NCBI GenBank assembly: GCA_021432635.1
Contig: MU270030.1
Span: forward strand, 372,001 to 436,000
Direction: 5' to 3'
Length of the DNA stretch: 64,000 bases
From: Thozetella sp. PMI_491
Taxonomy: Eukaryota > Ascomycota > Sordariomycetes > Chaetosphaeriales > Chaetosphaeriaceae
Shown here: positions 33,891 to 45,300 of the stretch, in pieces
How the letters are laid out: the number at the start of each line of letters is the position of its first letter
How positions within the stretch are numbered: position 1 is the first letter of the stretch
Position numbers and translations under genes: made by a program
The notes under the pieces: model-generated
Database searches by the model: none
Seen by the model: the letters and a program-made list of their open reading frames with translations, nothing else
What the model was told of the DNA's origin: nothing

Positions 33891-34777
33891 CTTGTTTGAG
33901 GAGCACTGAGAAATGGGGACCGCTACTGCGCCAGTTGCTTGGTACTGAAAGCACACCCCATGCAATGCAGGGAAGCCGTAAGACTGAAGATGGAAAGATT
34001 CTGTTTTCAGGCAGGATAAGATAGAATAGTGTGATATTCGCTCTACTAGTCATCGCAGTATCTGTATGTACCACTAAAATTCCGGGTTTGAACCACGCGC
34101 ATCTATGCCATAAATATCTACACAAGGTGCATATCTCGATTTAGACTGTTGCGTAACATCTGCTCGTTTTCAAAAGGCGGAAACTTTCCAGTCGGCGCTC
34201 TCCCAGAGCTGAGTGTCCTAGACTGCGAGGATGGTGTGGGAATGGGAGCCATGGCACGTTCCGCTACCAACCCAGGTAGGCAAGTTTTTCCATGTTCATG
34301 CTTGTGACTGCATATGTAGAGATATATTGAAGTCCCTTCTGACCCAGGGAAAGCAAGTAGACGTGCACTGAAGTCATCTTCTCGAACTGGCCCTCCTTTT
34401 GGGGAGTGATGCCTTATTTAGCAGTAGCTGCTGTAGTACTCGCGTGAGCACACCCAACCACGGGGAGGTGCTACATTTCCCACTTAGGGCCTTGTTGCTC
34501 GAAAGGAATGTGTCACCAGTCGGGCTCCACCAAGACATCCTGGTGGCTGCAATATGCCTCCAAAGCTTGTAATTTACTAAGGAAAAAATGTATGCCCCGT
34601 GTTGTGAGTATTAAGTGAGATACCAACAGCGGAAGTTTTCTGCCCACCGAACGCTGTAAACATCTATATAGTACCACACATCTTTCCTGTCCATATATTG
34701 AACTAAGAGACTCTCTCAAAACCTAAATCTAAACACACATCGGATTAACACACCCGAGCATTCATAGCAATTACATC
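33891..34777. other. Intergenic, nothing recognised
   Basis: About 890 bp between the dynamin gene and the repeat-peptide gene. A sequence near 34088 resembles a tRNA B box on the minus strand, but no cloverleaf folds around it. Confidence 0.45.
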
Positions 34778-35012
34778 ATGCAATACCAATCCCTCTTTGC
34801 CGTGCTCTAGGCTGCTGTCCAGTTTGTTATGGCATTCCCCACAGGCAAGTCTCTATCTGATTAGCACTGACTCCCAAGAGATTAACTAACAGCCGAAAGA
34901 TGCCCAGGAGGGTATCAACTCCGGGGAAGATGTCCACATCGATGCTGCCGACTGGCGGCGCAACCCTGACGGTGACGATATCAACATCGATGCCTCAGAC
35001 TGGCGCATGTAG
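34778..35012 (+). pseudogene. Short secreted repeat-peptide precursor with an in-frame stop
   Basis: Model: exons 34778-34844 and 34900-35012 around a 55-bp GC..AG intron (gcaagt donor, ACTAAC branch site about 10 nt from the acceptor), 60 codons in phase. The first exon starts with ATG and reads as a hydrophobic secretion signal ending MAFPT, but its eleventh codon is TAG. The second exon encodes an acidic linker and two copies of a short repeat, DVHIDAADWRR and DINIDASDWRM, the first ending in a dibasic site. This layout (signal, spacers, short near-identical units, Kex2-type site) is that of fungal repeat precursors such as ribosomal cyclic peptides or pheromone-like peptides. The family is not recognised and no modifying enzyme of the ustiloxin type was seen. 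It is a pseudogene unless the stop is read through or translation begins at the in-frame ATG at 34829. Confidence 0.5.
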
Positions 35013-35414
35013 CCCTAATGAGATGAATCAGTCCAACTGGTAGCATCTTACAAGAGTCTCCGGCCTACGCATGCTTGTTTAAGTTCGTACAATAGTTGCC
35101 AATTTCATGACAAGAAATCTGTGTCTTATTATATTTGTTCTTAGCCCAATTCAAAGGCTCTTACTAGTCTAAGGTCATAAACATGATCCTGTTGGTAACC
35201 AGTTGGCATTTCGCGTATCTAGCTGAATTATCGGAGGTCCTATCAGAGTGAGGAAAATGAGTGTCAGCCCATCGCATCTCGCGACATTTTGGCTAAATAT
35301 CGACTGAAGAGTAAAGGTTAAAAAAAGGGAAAGCCTATATTAGGGGCTCTAAAATCTAATTGCACCGGCATTATTCGCGCCATGTTCACGTATATTCACC
35401 ATTTCCCGATCGCA
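35013..35414. other. Intergenic, convergent ends
   Basis: About 400 bp between the peptide gene (plus) and the hydrolase gene (minus). Nothing was recognised. Confidence 0.4.
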
Positions 35415-36764
35415 TTAGATATTCTCATTTAGAAAATCCGTAATCACGTTGAAAGCCCCAGTAGCATTGAAATGAAAGTTGATGTTGTGGCTTGCGTTCG
35501 GGTGTAGATATGGCGTGAAGGTCTTTGCGTTGCGGAAGATGGTTCGGGCAGGCTCCTCAAAAATTCCCGCGCACTCGCCATCGCAAATGATATAATCGGT
35601 CTTCGCGGTGATAGCCTGTAAAGTAGTCCCGTCAGCTATGTTCACTGAGCATGGACTAGAACCACCTACGAGAGCAGCGCCAGTGAAGTTGCCAGCATCC
35701 AAGTCGTCGGAAGCTATGCTAATAAACTCGCCGACGGCAAAGGGGTTCTTGTTCGCCTCGGCATAAGCAGCGGTTGATGCGTCGTAGAAAGGATACTTGA
35801 AATAGCTACGAGAAGGTTAGCTTTCCATCGCCGCAAAGAACCCCGGATGCCGGGATACTTACGTGTTGATCTGTGCAATCACATCGACCCAGGTTACATA
35901 TCCGGTATCCAGACTACCAAATGTACTTGGACTCTGCAGAGCTGCTACTCTCGGGACGAAACTCCGCCAGAGGCCGTTGGGATTCAGCCCTGTGAAGTTG
36001 TAGTTGATGGCAGTCAGGACAGCCCCGTCGAAGAGCTCCGGGTAGGCCGCGACGGTATAATGGGTGACGTAGGATCCAAAGCTAAAGCCCATGGCGACGA
36101 CCTTGTCAGGCTTTCCAAGGCTTCCTGTATATTGCCCTTGCCGAATCAACGTGGTAAGCTGTCGGAGAATCTCCCGTTGCTTGCGTGACTGGTTGGTGTA
36201 GCCAGAGACTCTGTAGCATCTGTGAGATCGAGAAGCAGCGAGATAAGGGCCATGGACAACCTACTTTTGCGAATCACCACATCCAAGACGATCATAAAAG
36301 AATATCGAATAACCTTGATCAATAGCATGCTGGACAAAGTTGTACTTTTCTGGCTCGCGCTGGGAGTTCCAATGAGTGCGGGCCTGCCCGATGCCGTGGG
36401 TGGCAATGATGACGGTCTTCTTTTTCTGGGCGGCCTTGGGGGTGCAAAAAGAGGCGGCAATATTGAAAGTTTCTGTCTCCTCTTTCTCGCCCGCGACGAA
36501 TCCGGGGTAGCCGGCTGACTGACGGGTCGTGATGAAGGTGAGGAAGTCCTGAAGGGCGTAGTCGTCTTGCCATTCAGTGATGTTGAACACAATGTTGTTT
36601 GATGTTACCGTGACGGGAATCTGGTATTCAACACATTCTGCATCAGGTGGGTAGTAAGTCCCGGGCAAAGGTGCAGTGCCTGCAGTACCGTTGTTGATCC
36701 AAGTTGCCGCAGCATACCTGGCAGACAGCAGGATGGCTGCGGGGAGGATCAGAGAAGGCATCAT
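35415..36764 (-). CDS. Secreted alpha/beta hydrolase (paralogue B)
   Basis: Minus-strand exons 36265-36764, 35863-36219 and 35415-35805 give 415 aa. The introns are 45 and 57 bp. The N-terminus is a signal peptide (LILPAAILLSARYAAA). It has the same order of motifs as the hydrolase at 12345-13764: CVEYQIPVTVTSNNIVFNI, IIATHGIGQ, FFYDRLGCG, the nucleophile elbow GFSFGS with Ser213, an acid candidate in YIICDGEC (about Asp361), and a histidine in NASHNI (His382). Several N-glycosylation sequons are present, as expected for a secreted enzyme. The substrate is unknown. It lies about 400 bp from the repeat-peptide gene, and that proximity is the only hint of a link between them. Confidence 0.88.
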
Positions 36765-38579
36765 GTTTGCTCTATTCTGGATACAATAGAATAGTTTTAA
36801 AAGTGATTATCTTATTAATAGAAGCTTAGAGTGTCTTGGACGGTCTCGAGTGCACACCGAGGTCGTGGATCACTCGAACATACTTATAGAAGAGAGACCT
36901 TTCCTTTCCATGCCTCAGCCACCTCAACGACTCTAAAAAAGCCTGTCACTAATTTTTAACTCTTACTGTCCAATGTGATGCTAGGCGAATGCTAGGCGCA
37001 ACGAAGTCAATCATCTCTACACTTGCCGGTAGTGAAAGCGTTGGCATCGAAGTTTCAATACTAATTTGGAAGCATTGGCCGTATGCACATTTCATTTACG
37101 TCTAAAAGGGGCATCACCTCAGCAGGGGTTCGGCCGCATACGTGGTTTCAGCTCTCGGCTGCTAACTAGATCAGGGCATATCCAGCGAGCACTGAATACG
37201 GAAACATGATTTCCCATCTCGTCTGTAAGTGCGAGAAAGCCTTCAAATACCTTGCCTGTGCCGTTGTGTGCAACTCGCCCGAGACACGCCACAACCACTC
37301 GAATCTCTGGTAAATTTTCATCGGTCTTGGCGCAAACCTGTACTACACTCCTGCGGGATGTAAAGCCATGTTGGTAATATGGATGTGCCAACTTCTCCAG
37401 TCTCCTCCTGCATCTCAACAACTTTCCTCCATCAGCTTGGAAAGCTTTACATCTATGGTGATTTATGCTTAAGAATTATAGAGAGCGCTATCTATTAGGT
37501 CTGACTAGGACGAACGGTGCCAGGGCCCAGGTCACAGAGTGGATACTCAGGCGTTGTAAAAAGGGCTTGCTGCAATTGCCAGTACATGGATCGCTACAAT
37601 GACTGTGGCACCAGCTATCCGCCAAGCTATCCCTCGGATCAGGCGAGTTGTAGAGCTACTAATTCGGTACTGGCAAAGGTATAATACCCAATTGCTCCCA
37701 TCGCCTGCTCTCTGAAGTTGAGAAACCGTAGGATACGTTTCGTGCCTTGCAGCGTGACCCCACAGCACATTGTCAGAAGGATCTGGGTGGCGCCATGAGA
37801 AGTCGATTATATCCCCAGGGCCATGCAACTCTCGTGTGCGTATAAACCTTTTATCCAGGTCCTAGAATTGCTATTGGGCCTCCAGAGTATCCGAGCCTTG
37901 CAGTCGACTAGCTAAGCCTTACCCCGAATTACAGCCCTGCCCAAGACTTGCGCCGCTGACGTTACCTACGCAGCACAAGCTGAAGTAGCCCCTGGCGTAT
38001 CCTAACCACTAGCTCTTCGGCGGTGTGCCAAGGGTACTATCTTTCTATTACCTCGCTACGGCGACTAATTGGTTGAACCATGACAAATACGAAGCCTCTC
38101 AGCCCAGCCGCCTCCTCATTGCTCGATCAAGAAGACAAAACTGCGAATCCGGCTAGATGGGATATTAGATCTAAATCAGGGAGCATATCCCAGCCTCTAG
38201 ATAGGCTTGTGCTACCGCGTTCAGCCCCGGTGCCGTATGTCGTGATCGGCAAGGGCGGGCTGATTCGTAGGCACCGTAGCAGGATGTAGGATAGGATCAA
38301 CCGGCATTGTGGTGTCAGCTACTCGCCTATGGCCTAAACAAGTTTCTCACCAAGCCCCCTGGAGTTCGACTGCAGACTCATACTCGTCAAGAACTTGCCC
38401 GTGGCCAATAGCTTCTCCAGTGAGCCTTGGCTCGAGTTACCTCAGCAGGCGCATATATAATTGTGACGTGTACTCCTAAGCAACGACAAACATCATTCCC
38501 TCGACATCACAAATTTCCTCAGTCGACAGTCCTCCTTATTACTCTTTATTTTCTTACACGCCCGAAAACCTCTGACATA
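36765..38579. other. Intergenic, with weak coding-like fragments on the minus strand
   Basis: About 1.8 kb. Minus-strand frames at 37547-37828 (GDIIDFSWRHPDPSDN, then GIAWRIAGATVIVAIHVLAI, a membrane-helix-like stretch) and 37119-37421 look partly coding. They have no ATG starts, no joining splice sites and no known motif. They may be relics of a gene. Confidence 0.35.
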
Positions 38580-39425
38580 ATGGCTTCAGCTCTGAGGAAG
38601 CTTCTCATGCTGTTCCGGCGCAAGCGCACCCCGCCGCTGGCTTGCCACATGACCCTCGACCAGGACGAGAATCACGTCCACACCGCGGCGTGCTTCCTCG
38701 ATGTCCAGCCCCTCGCGCTCGCCGAGCTCTTCCAGTCCCAGGGCTGCCAGTCCTGCCCCCCGGCGCTGCCTACGATCCTCGAAGCGACGCAGAACCCCAA
38801 CATCCTGCATCTCACCTACGACGTGACCTTCTTCGACCACCTGGGCTGGAAGGATACATACTCCAACCCTCGGTGGGACGAGCGTCTCAAGAACTACGTC
38901 AAGAAATGGGGCCGTGCCTCCCTATATACGCCCTGTGTCGTTGTGAACGGCGTGGCGGATGGTGGCTCTGGCGGGGGCAGCAAGGCCGAGATCGACGGCG
39001 TGGTGCACAACGCTCGCAGCAAGATGCAACATATGGACTGGCACATCTATCTGGATACGAATGACACGCATGCCAAAATCGACTCGGACAAGCTTGAGAT
39101 CGCGCGCCATGACGTGTTGATCATCGTCTACGAAGATAAGAGCGAAGTAGTCAAGATTGTGAGTGCATCTCTTCCACTAGATGAAGTGCAGTGCTTAATG
39201 CTAACTAGAACCTCTTTGAAACAGGGCAAAGGACCGAACAAGGGCAAAAAGGTTACCCTCAAGAACGTAGTCAAGGAAATTGTAAAGATTGGCGAGTGGA
39301 GCGGCGGGGACATGCTCTACGAGCTGCCCATGACTCCTGCGCAGATGGCTCCGGGCACCGCAGCTGTGGCCATTGTGCAGGAGCCTCTCGGCGGACCAAT
39401 CGTGACAGTCAGCAAGATTCTATAA
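38580..39425 (+). CDS. DUF1223-family thioredoxin-like protein
   Basis: Two exons (38580-39158 and 39225-39425) encode 259 aa. The key motif AELFQSQGCQSCPPA (Cys56 and Cys59, a CxxC) matches the ELFTSQGCxSCPPA signature of DUF1223, a thioredoxin-fold family of unknown function that is widespread in bacteria and fungi. Also typical are LTYDVTFFDHLGWKD and YTPCVVVNGVADGG. No signal peptide is visible; the N-terminus is basic (LFRRKRTPPL). The 66-nt intron contains no stop and keeps frame, so its retention would add 22 residues. Confidence 0.87.
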   Translation: MASALRKLLMLFRRKRTPPLACHMTLDQDENHVHTAACFLDVQPLALAELFQSQGCQSCPPALPTILEATQNPNILHLTYDVTFFDHLGWKDTYSNPRWDERLKNYVKKWGRASLYTPCVVVNGVADGGSGGGSKAEIDGVVHNARSKMQHMDWHIYLDTNDTHAKIDSDKLEIARHDVLIIVYEDKSEVVKIVSASLPLDEVQCLMLTRTSLKQGKGPNKGKKVTLKNVVKEIVKIGEWSGGDMLYELPMTPAQMAPGTAAVAIVQEPLGGPIVTVSKIL

Positions 39426-40039
39426 GAACATGGACGTGAGAGGTTGTCTGGGCGATATCGGGACAATGCCGAGATGTTACGAAGATACACTAGTATATGG
39501 GACGATACGAGTAAGGATCGAAAGAAAGTGTAGTGAGCTAGTACTTCAGTCATTAACTTAGTATATACGACGTCTTTCTTGCTGTAATTACAGTTGAATA
39601 GCTATCTTCACTCGGTGCAGACCATACCTACACGCGACCGAACATGCACAACTTGCCACAAGCCGCAGATGAATTGGAGAATCTCGAGCTAGTAAATAAA
39701 CCTCTTCCACCACCGCAAAGTGTTCAGCTTCAATGTATTAATATCGCTCCGTGTCTTTGAGTATACCATTGCAGGTGATTCCGCTGTGGTGCCGTGACAA
39801 TGATGCTGCGCAACTGCTTGCCTCCATATCGCAAGGCCTGATTACCAGAACTCTGCAATCTAATGGACTCTGCACAATAGTTGCTGGAAAGGCAAGTTTC
39901 AGGTAGGATGAATGTGCACGTAGAGGCATCTCGATACAAACTAGCCTAAGTCTCCTTTCGCATATGACCGACCCTGATTCACTTCGCAAAAATGTTCGAG
40001 TGCATAGCCTAGAGAAATACCGGACGCTAGGCCGATTGT
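39426..40039. other. Intergenic, convergent ends
   Basis: About 610 bp between the DUF1223 gene (plus) and the secreted-protein gene (minus). No supported gene was found. Confidence 0.4.
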
Positions 40040-40915
40040 CTACAGCCAGAACACAGCTATCACAGGAATAAATGAAATGAAAGTGACCGTGGCTAAGGCG
40101 GGATGTTTTCCAGCCACGGCAGCATTCATAGAAGTTGATGTGGTCTTCAGATGTATAAGTCAATACTTATGTCTCTGTACTAAGGGAGGTATAGATATAG
40201 TTACCGGTCTTGAAGTCCTGGTAGAAGGGCCTGCACAAGTAGTTGTCGCGTCTGCAAGTCTCTCGAGTCCACCCGTAATAATTACGTCAAATCGATGATA
40301 GTTCGTCCCGGTTAAGGTCGTGGTTGATGAAACCACGGTTGACGAGGAACCTTCCGTGAGCTCCGCCGTCGCGCTACAGGTAGCAGCAGTACTACCTGCA
40401 AGCACACAGCCCTCAGTAGCATAGATGTCTATCAACGTGCCGTAGCTATAGGCGACCGCAGTGACTTCTCCGGCGTAGGTTGTAGAGGCTGACGTGATGG
40501 TAAGGGGCTAGGGATACGTGAGGATGTGAGGAAGTAGCCACAACACGAAGATCAAGGGAATACTGCAAGATAAAGAGAATTAAGATAACATAAATGGAGG
40601 AGCACATACAGTTGCACTGGGACCGCAAGTGTCGCTTCCCGCGTAGTAAGCGCTAGTACAGCGGATGGCGTATACAGTTTGGTCGATGCACGCGCTCACG
40701 ATAGATGCTGCATAACCAGCCCTGCCGCGAAGACCGTCGTCAATAAACATGTTGATGGTGGTATTGGAAGCAGTAGTGCTCCCGTTAGCTCGCCCATATA
40801 CCACCGATGAAATGCTATCCCTCTTGGGTGCATGATCTCTGAATACAGGCGAGTCAAGGTCTCGAACACCGTCTAGAGATGCTGCAGCAAAAGCGAAGGC
40901 CTCCAGGATCTTCAT
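40040..40915 (-). CDS. Secreted cell-surface protein with C-terminal hydrophobic tail
   Basis: Minus-strand exons 40610-40915, 40205-40507 and 40040-40144 give 237 aa, all in phase 0. The N-terminus is a short hydrophobic leader (MKILEAFAFAAAS). The body is Ser/Thr-rich with cysteines in a pattern common to fungal wall proteins (SSVVYGRANGST, DQTVYAIRCTSAYYAGS, EGCVLAGSTAATC). The last exon ends in a hydrophobic helix, LATVTFISFIPVIAVFWL, right at the stop, as in GPI-anchored precursors. It probably sits at the cell surface. I recognise the general type but no enzymatic function. The last exon depends on splicing at gtaact..ctgaag, which is weak, but its tail fits so well that I favour it. 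Confidence 0.7.
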
Positions 40916-42315
40916 GATGGGAGGGCTTCAGAAAGAAGTATATTTATTGTATTCGTATTTATAGTAATGGTATTCCCATGTAATCATGGCTAGTGTGAGA
41001 TCGCGGCCACAACGGGTTTCTACAAGACGGCTCTGAGCACAGCCCTAGGCCTCGCAGATTCTACCATGCTCTTTATGTACTTCGAGTCTCAATAGCATTC
41101 GAGCCGGACAGAAGTCATTCCATCTTATCTTCGCATAGCCACCACCGGGACGTCTATATCAGAGAAGAAGATATGCCAATAGGCACTTTCCTGACATGAA
41201 GTACCCAGAGCTTAGCTACAAGGTGATCCTGGAAGGCAATGAGGATGGCATCGTGCTATCAGAAACCTGTATGATAGGGCGATATATCAATCGGGCTGGT
41301 GCATGGTTATCTCGTCAACTAAAAAGGTATCCTATCGGCTTTCGGCGTAGTTAGCCACAAAGCTCGGCGGCTTGAGCTCCGCCCTTCTCTACTGGATATG
41401 CTATTTATAATGGCGGTGCTTAGCGTAGTTGCGCTCGATCCCCGCAAATTGGGTGGCACAACTGTTCTCAGCCAAATGCACATTACCACAGGTTGGGCTT
41501 TTTCAAGCTTGGCAGCACCACCGAAGAACAGATCAATGTATGGAGTTCGCCTGACAGAGACACTCATACATGATACTCCCGATAGACTTACCGACCAAGA
41601 TACCGAGAAATAATGTGCCCTAGTAAGTTATATTCAGGCGTGCTACAGCGACAGTATACTTCCAAATGAACCTTCATAGTATCGTACCTAATACATACAT
41701 GAATGGCAAATATCCATTAGCAAAGAAGATATGAATCAATTATTCGGAATACGAGCCCGGACTATGAGGGTCAAGGCAGCCGTAGTAGGTTATCTGGAAA
41801 TATCTACGAGCCCGAAACAATATACGCTGGCATTTAACTCTTGATGGAACCGAGCAACCAGGTTACGGTTCATGTTGGATAACTTGGATTGGCAATTTCT
41901 ACTATGTACTGGTACACCGCGAGACGGACGAGACGGTCAAAATAGTACAAGGGCTGTTTCATGATGTCAAGGTCACGGGGTATGCATCCTGAAGCCGTAG
42001 GGGCTGTGTGGAGCAATCTCAAGAGGTCCAACGTCATCTCAGCTTGGTGATAGGCCACAGTCCGCAGCCTTCTCATGCATGAGGCCGACCGTCCGGATCA
42101 GGCAGCAACAACAAAGATGACTCGCAACACAACAGTCCCAGTGGATAGGCTGGAATTTTCAAGAATTGCATCTGTCTACCTTCAAAAGGATCTTCCGTGC
42201 CCCCATCCTCATTGACTGTTCGATCCTAGTATTTGATCTACGGCATTCCGTCGCATCCAGATCTAGATACCTCATCAATCAACCAGGTTTCGAAACCAGC
42301 ACTTTCCATATCGTC
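40916..42315. other. Intergenic, nothing recognised
   Basis: About 1.4 kb between divergent genes (minus at 40915, plus at 42316). Short frames near 41319-41613 overlap antisense and are not supported. The frame upstream of 42316 is open but has no ATG and is taken as leader. Confidence 0.45.
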
Positions 42316-45300
42316 ATGGAGATATTTATGCGTAATGTTCCCCTTTCCATGACCGGCGAAACCATGCGCATCGAGCTCGGACCAGTCATGGAGGGTCTCT
42401 CCATTCTGAACTATCACTGCGAGAAGTCTCCCAAGAAAAGGGTCGGATACTTGACCGTACTACACAAATCAGACGGGGAGAAATTCCTCGAAGTTTATGG
42501 GCAGATCACACCTTTCATTGGCGAATCCTACCGGCAAGGCAACCAGAGCGCCTCTCTGAAAAATCTTATGCTCATGGGCTCCTCTGTTATCTGCGCTATC
42601 AGTAAGCGTTTAGCCAACGACAACATCCTTCGGGGTCTTTGCAACGACACTGAGGTTAGGCGGAGTGAGAAGAAGCCGAGAAACAAATACCAGTCGATTT
42701 CCTTCGATGTTGTCTCCCTCGCTTGCGGGCACTACATGTTCTATGGTGGAGATCTCACGTTCATACCGGAGCAAAATTGGATCGCTTCAGGAACCGCCAA
42801 ACTCACGAAAAGAAATTTGGTCCTTCGGTTTCCAGATATGAAGCTGCGCATCCGGATTCCGATCCAAACCGTCCAGGACCTGATATGGTCCAGTGACTCG
42901 CAAGATCAAAGTCTGAATATCACTTTGAGGGAAGCTCCTAGACTATTCCGACGTACTACACGAATCGCCGAGTCTACTAGGGCGGCAGAAGGCTGGCCGC
43001 GAGTATGCGCTATTGATGCTGCCCACGCCAATATAGTAGCGCAGTGTCTTGTCTATCGGCTTGAAGTTGTATCTGATGACTTCTTGGACCGAGTACGAAA
43101 ATTAGAAAAGCTTGTGCCTGCAACCACGCGACATCATATCGGCTGGAGAGGCCCTGAGGACTGCGGCCTTTTGGCGTTTCCGCAAGAGCTTGACTGTTTT
43201 GAGTCGATGCTTAAAGAGTACGAGACGAATGACGCGCTTCCGTTCAATATTTTGTTTCTTCTCCAGGCCTTGGTGTGGAATGGCTACCTCCACCCAAAGA
43301 TCGTCGCCAAACTCGCACAGAGGTTGTGCTCATACTATGAAACGATCCATGGCCGTTCAAGGGACACCTCCCTGACTGAAGCCGTCAGCTCCCTCTTAAA
43401 GTCAATTCCTTATCCTGCTCCTCATGTAGATCCTGCAGAGTTTCAGCCCGAATTTGTGCTAGAGACAATTCTAGCAGCTGAGAAAGCCTGGATACAATCC
43501 GGCGCTGGGCTTCGGGCCCAGGGCCGGGAACCACAAACGAGCACCCGTATTTACCGGGTCATCGTGACACCGACGAGTATCCGGTTAGTCGGCAGGGAAT
43601 TAGAGGTAATGAATCGAGTACTTCGCAAGTTTCCCGATCATCAGGATTATTTCATGCGCGTCCAGTTCAGCGAGGAGAATGGGCAACACTTCTTCTTCAA
43701 CCAAAAGATCCCGTCCGATAATGTCTACGATAGATTCTCGGACGTCATGATGGAAGGTATAACCATCGCAGGAAGAAAATACGCACATCTTGGTTATTCA
43801 CACTCATCACTGCGATCTCACACCAGTTGGTTCCTTGCCCCCTTCACCCACAATGGCTGTGAACAAGCCTACGAGACCATCAAGGAGGATCTTGGCGACT
43901 TCTCCAGCTTCCGGTCTCCCGCAAGATGTGCTGCCCGCATGGGTCAAGTATTCTCAGAAACGCCGTATGCTTTATCAATATCTGAAAATAACATCGATAT
44001 CGATACCATCGACGATGTTCGGTCAGCCGACGGACTTCGCGTCTTTAGCGATGGCATAGGGACATACTCGCTGGAGGTCGGTCACTTACTTGCCAAAATC
44101 GTGCCAAGGCGAAAGAGCCCGGAACAAATAACGTGTTACCAAATTCGCTATGCTGGCTACAAAGGTATGATAGCCCTCGATACCAGGCAACAAGGCAGAA
44201 AAATATGCTTCCGGCCATCGATGCGGAAGTTCGTGGCCACGATGGATAGTCTCGAAATCTGTGACATGGGGTCTAAACCCATATCCCTGGTCTTGAACCG
44301 GCATTTGATCAAAATTATGGAGGACATTGGCGTCAGAGACCGCTGGTTTACAACCCTCCAAGAAAAGGCACTCGGCCGTCTAAGACGCATCACGCTGACA
44401 AAGGACAATGTGGCAACGTTCCTCAAATTTACGAAGATTGGTGAGCCGTTCAAGTTCCATTCCTTCCTCCGAAGCACGAATTACATGGATTACCGGAAAG
44501 ATTCATTTCTTCGGCGCGTTGTGGAAGCTGTGATTCTCAGAGAACTTCGCCTTATTAAGTACAAAGCTCGAATACCCGTCCAGCACGGTGTCACACTCTT
44601 TGGGGTCATGGATGAGACTGGATACCTCGCCGAGGGTGAGGTCTATGTTACCTACAATGTGAAAATGCATAGGCATCATAAACCTCCACCGGGAGAACAG
44701 ACTCTCCTAGTGAGCCGCTCCCCAGCTCTACACCCCGGCGACGTGCAGAGAGCAAGAAACAGAATCCCACCAGAGGGCCACGCACTTCGGGATTCTCACA
44801 GAAACTGCATCGTCTTCAGCCAACAGGGGCACCGGGACCTTCCCAGCCAGCTTGGTGGAGGCGACCTGGATGGAGACCTTTACAACATCATCTGGGATCA
44901 ACAGGCGCTTGTGTGTGGTAACGGGCGGCCCCTAAGCATTCACCCGCCAGCAGACTATCACAGGACCCGGCCTCAGGACATAGGTCGGCCGGTAATCCGC
45001 GACGATATGGTCAAGTTTTTTATCGACTTTTTGAAGACCGACCATGTTGGCACCATTGCCACTCGACACGTGATTACCGCAGACAACAGTCCCATGGGAA
45101 CGCGTGACTTCGCTTGCTTAAAGCTCGCCCGTCTCCACTCGACCGCAGTTGATTACTCGAAAACCGGGCTAACGGTTGACATGAAGACTGCCCCCAAGGC
45201 AACACCATACAGGCCCCATTTGTGAGTGGAGTGCTCTTCAAAAGTATTTCTGCTTCAGGCGTCTAACCAGCTTCTCTCAAGCTTATCTACAGGAAATACA

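Noticed and set aside
34070-34110. Sequence resembling a tRNA B box on the minus strand
   Set aside because: The presumed T stem does not pair and no A box is found at the right distance.
34893-34980. Alternative Cys-rich reading of the second exon of the repeat-peptide gene
   Set aside because: It needs an acceptor only about three bases after the branch-site A, and it destroys the DWR repeats.
42166-42315. 50-residue upstream extension of the RdRP frame
   Set aside because: It lacks an ATG, and the known N-terminus of the family begins at the ATG at 42316.
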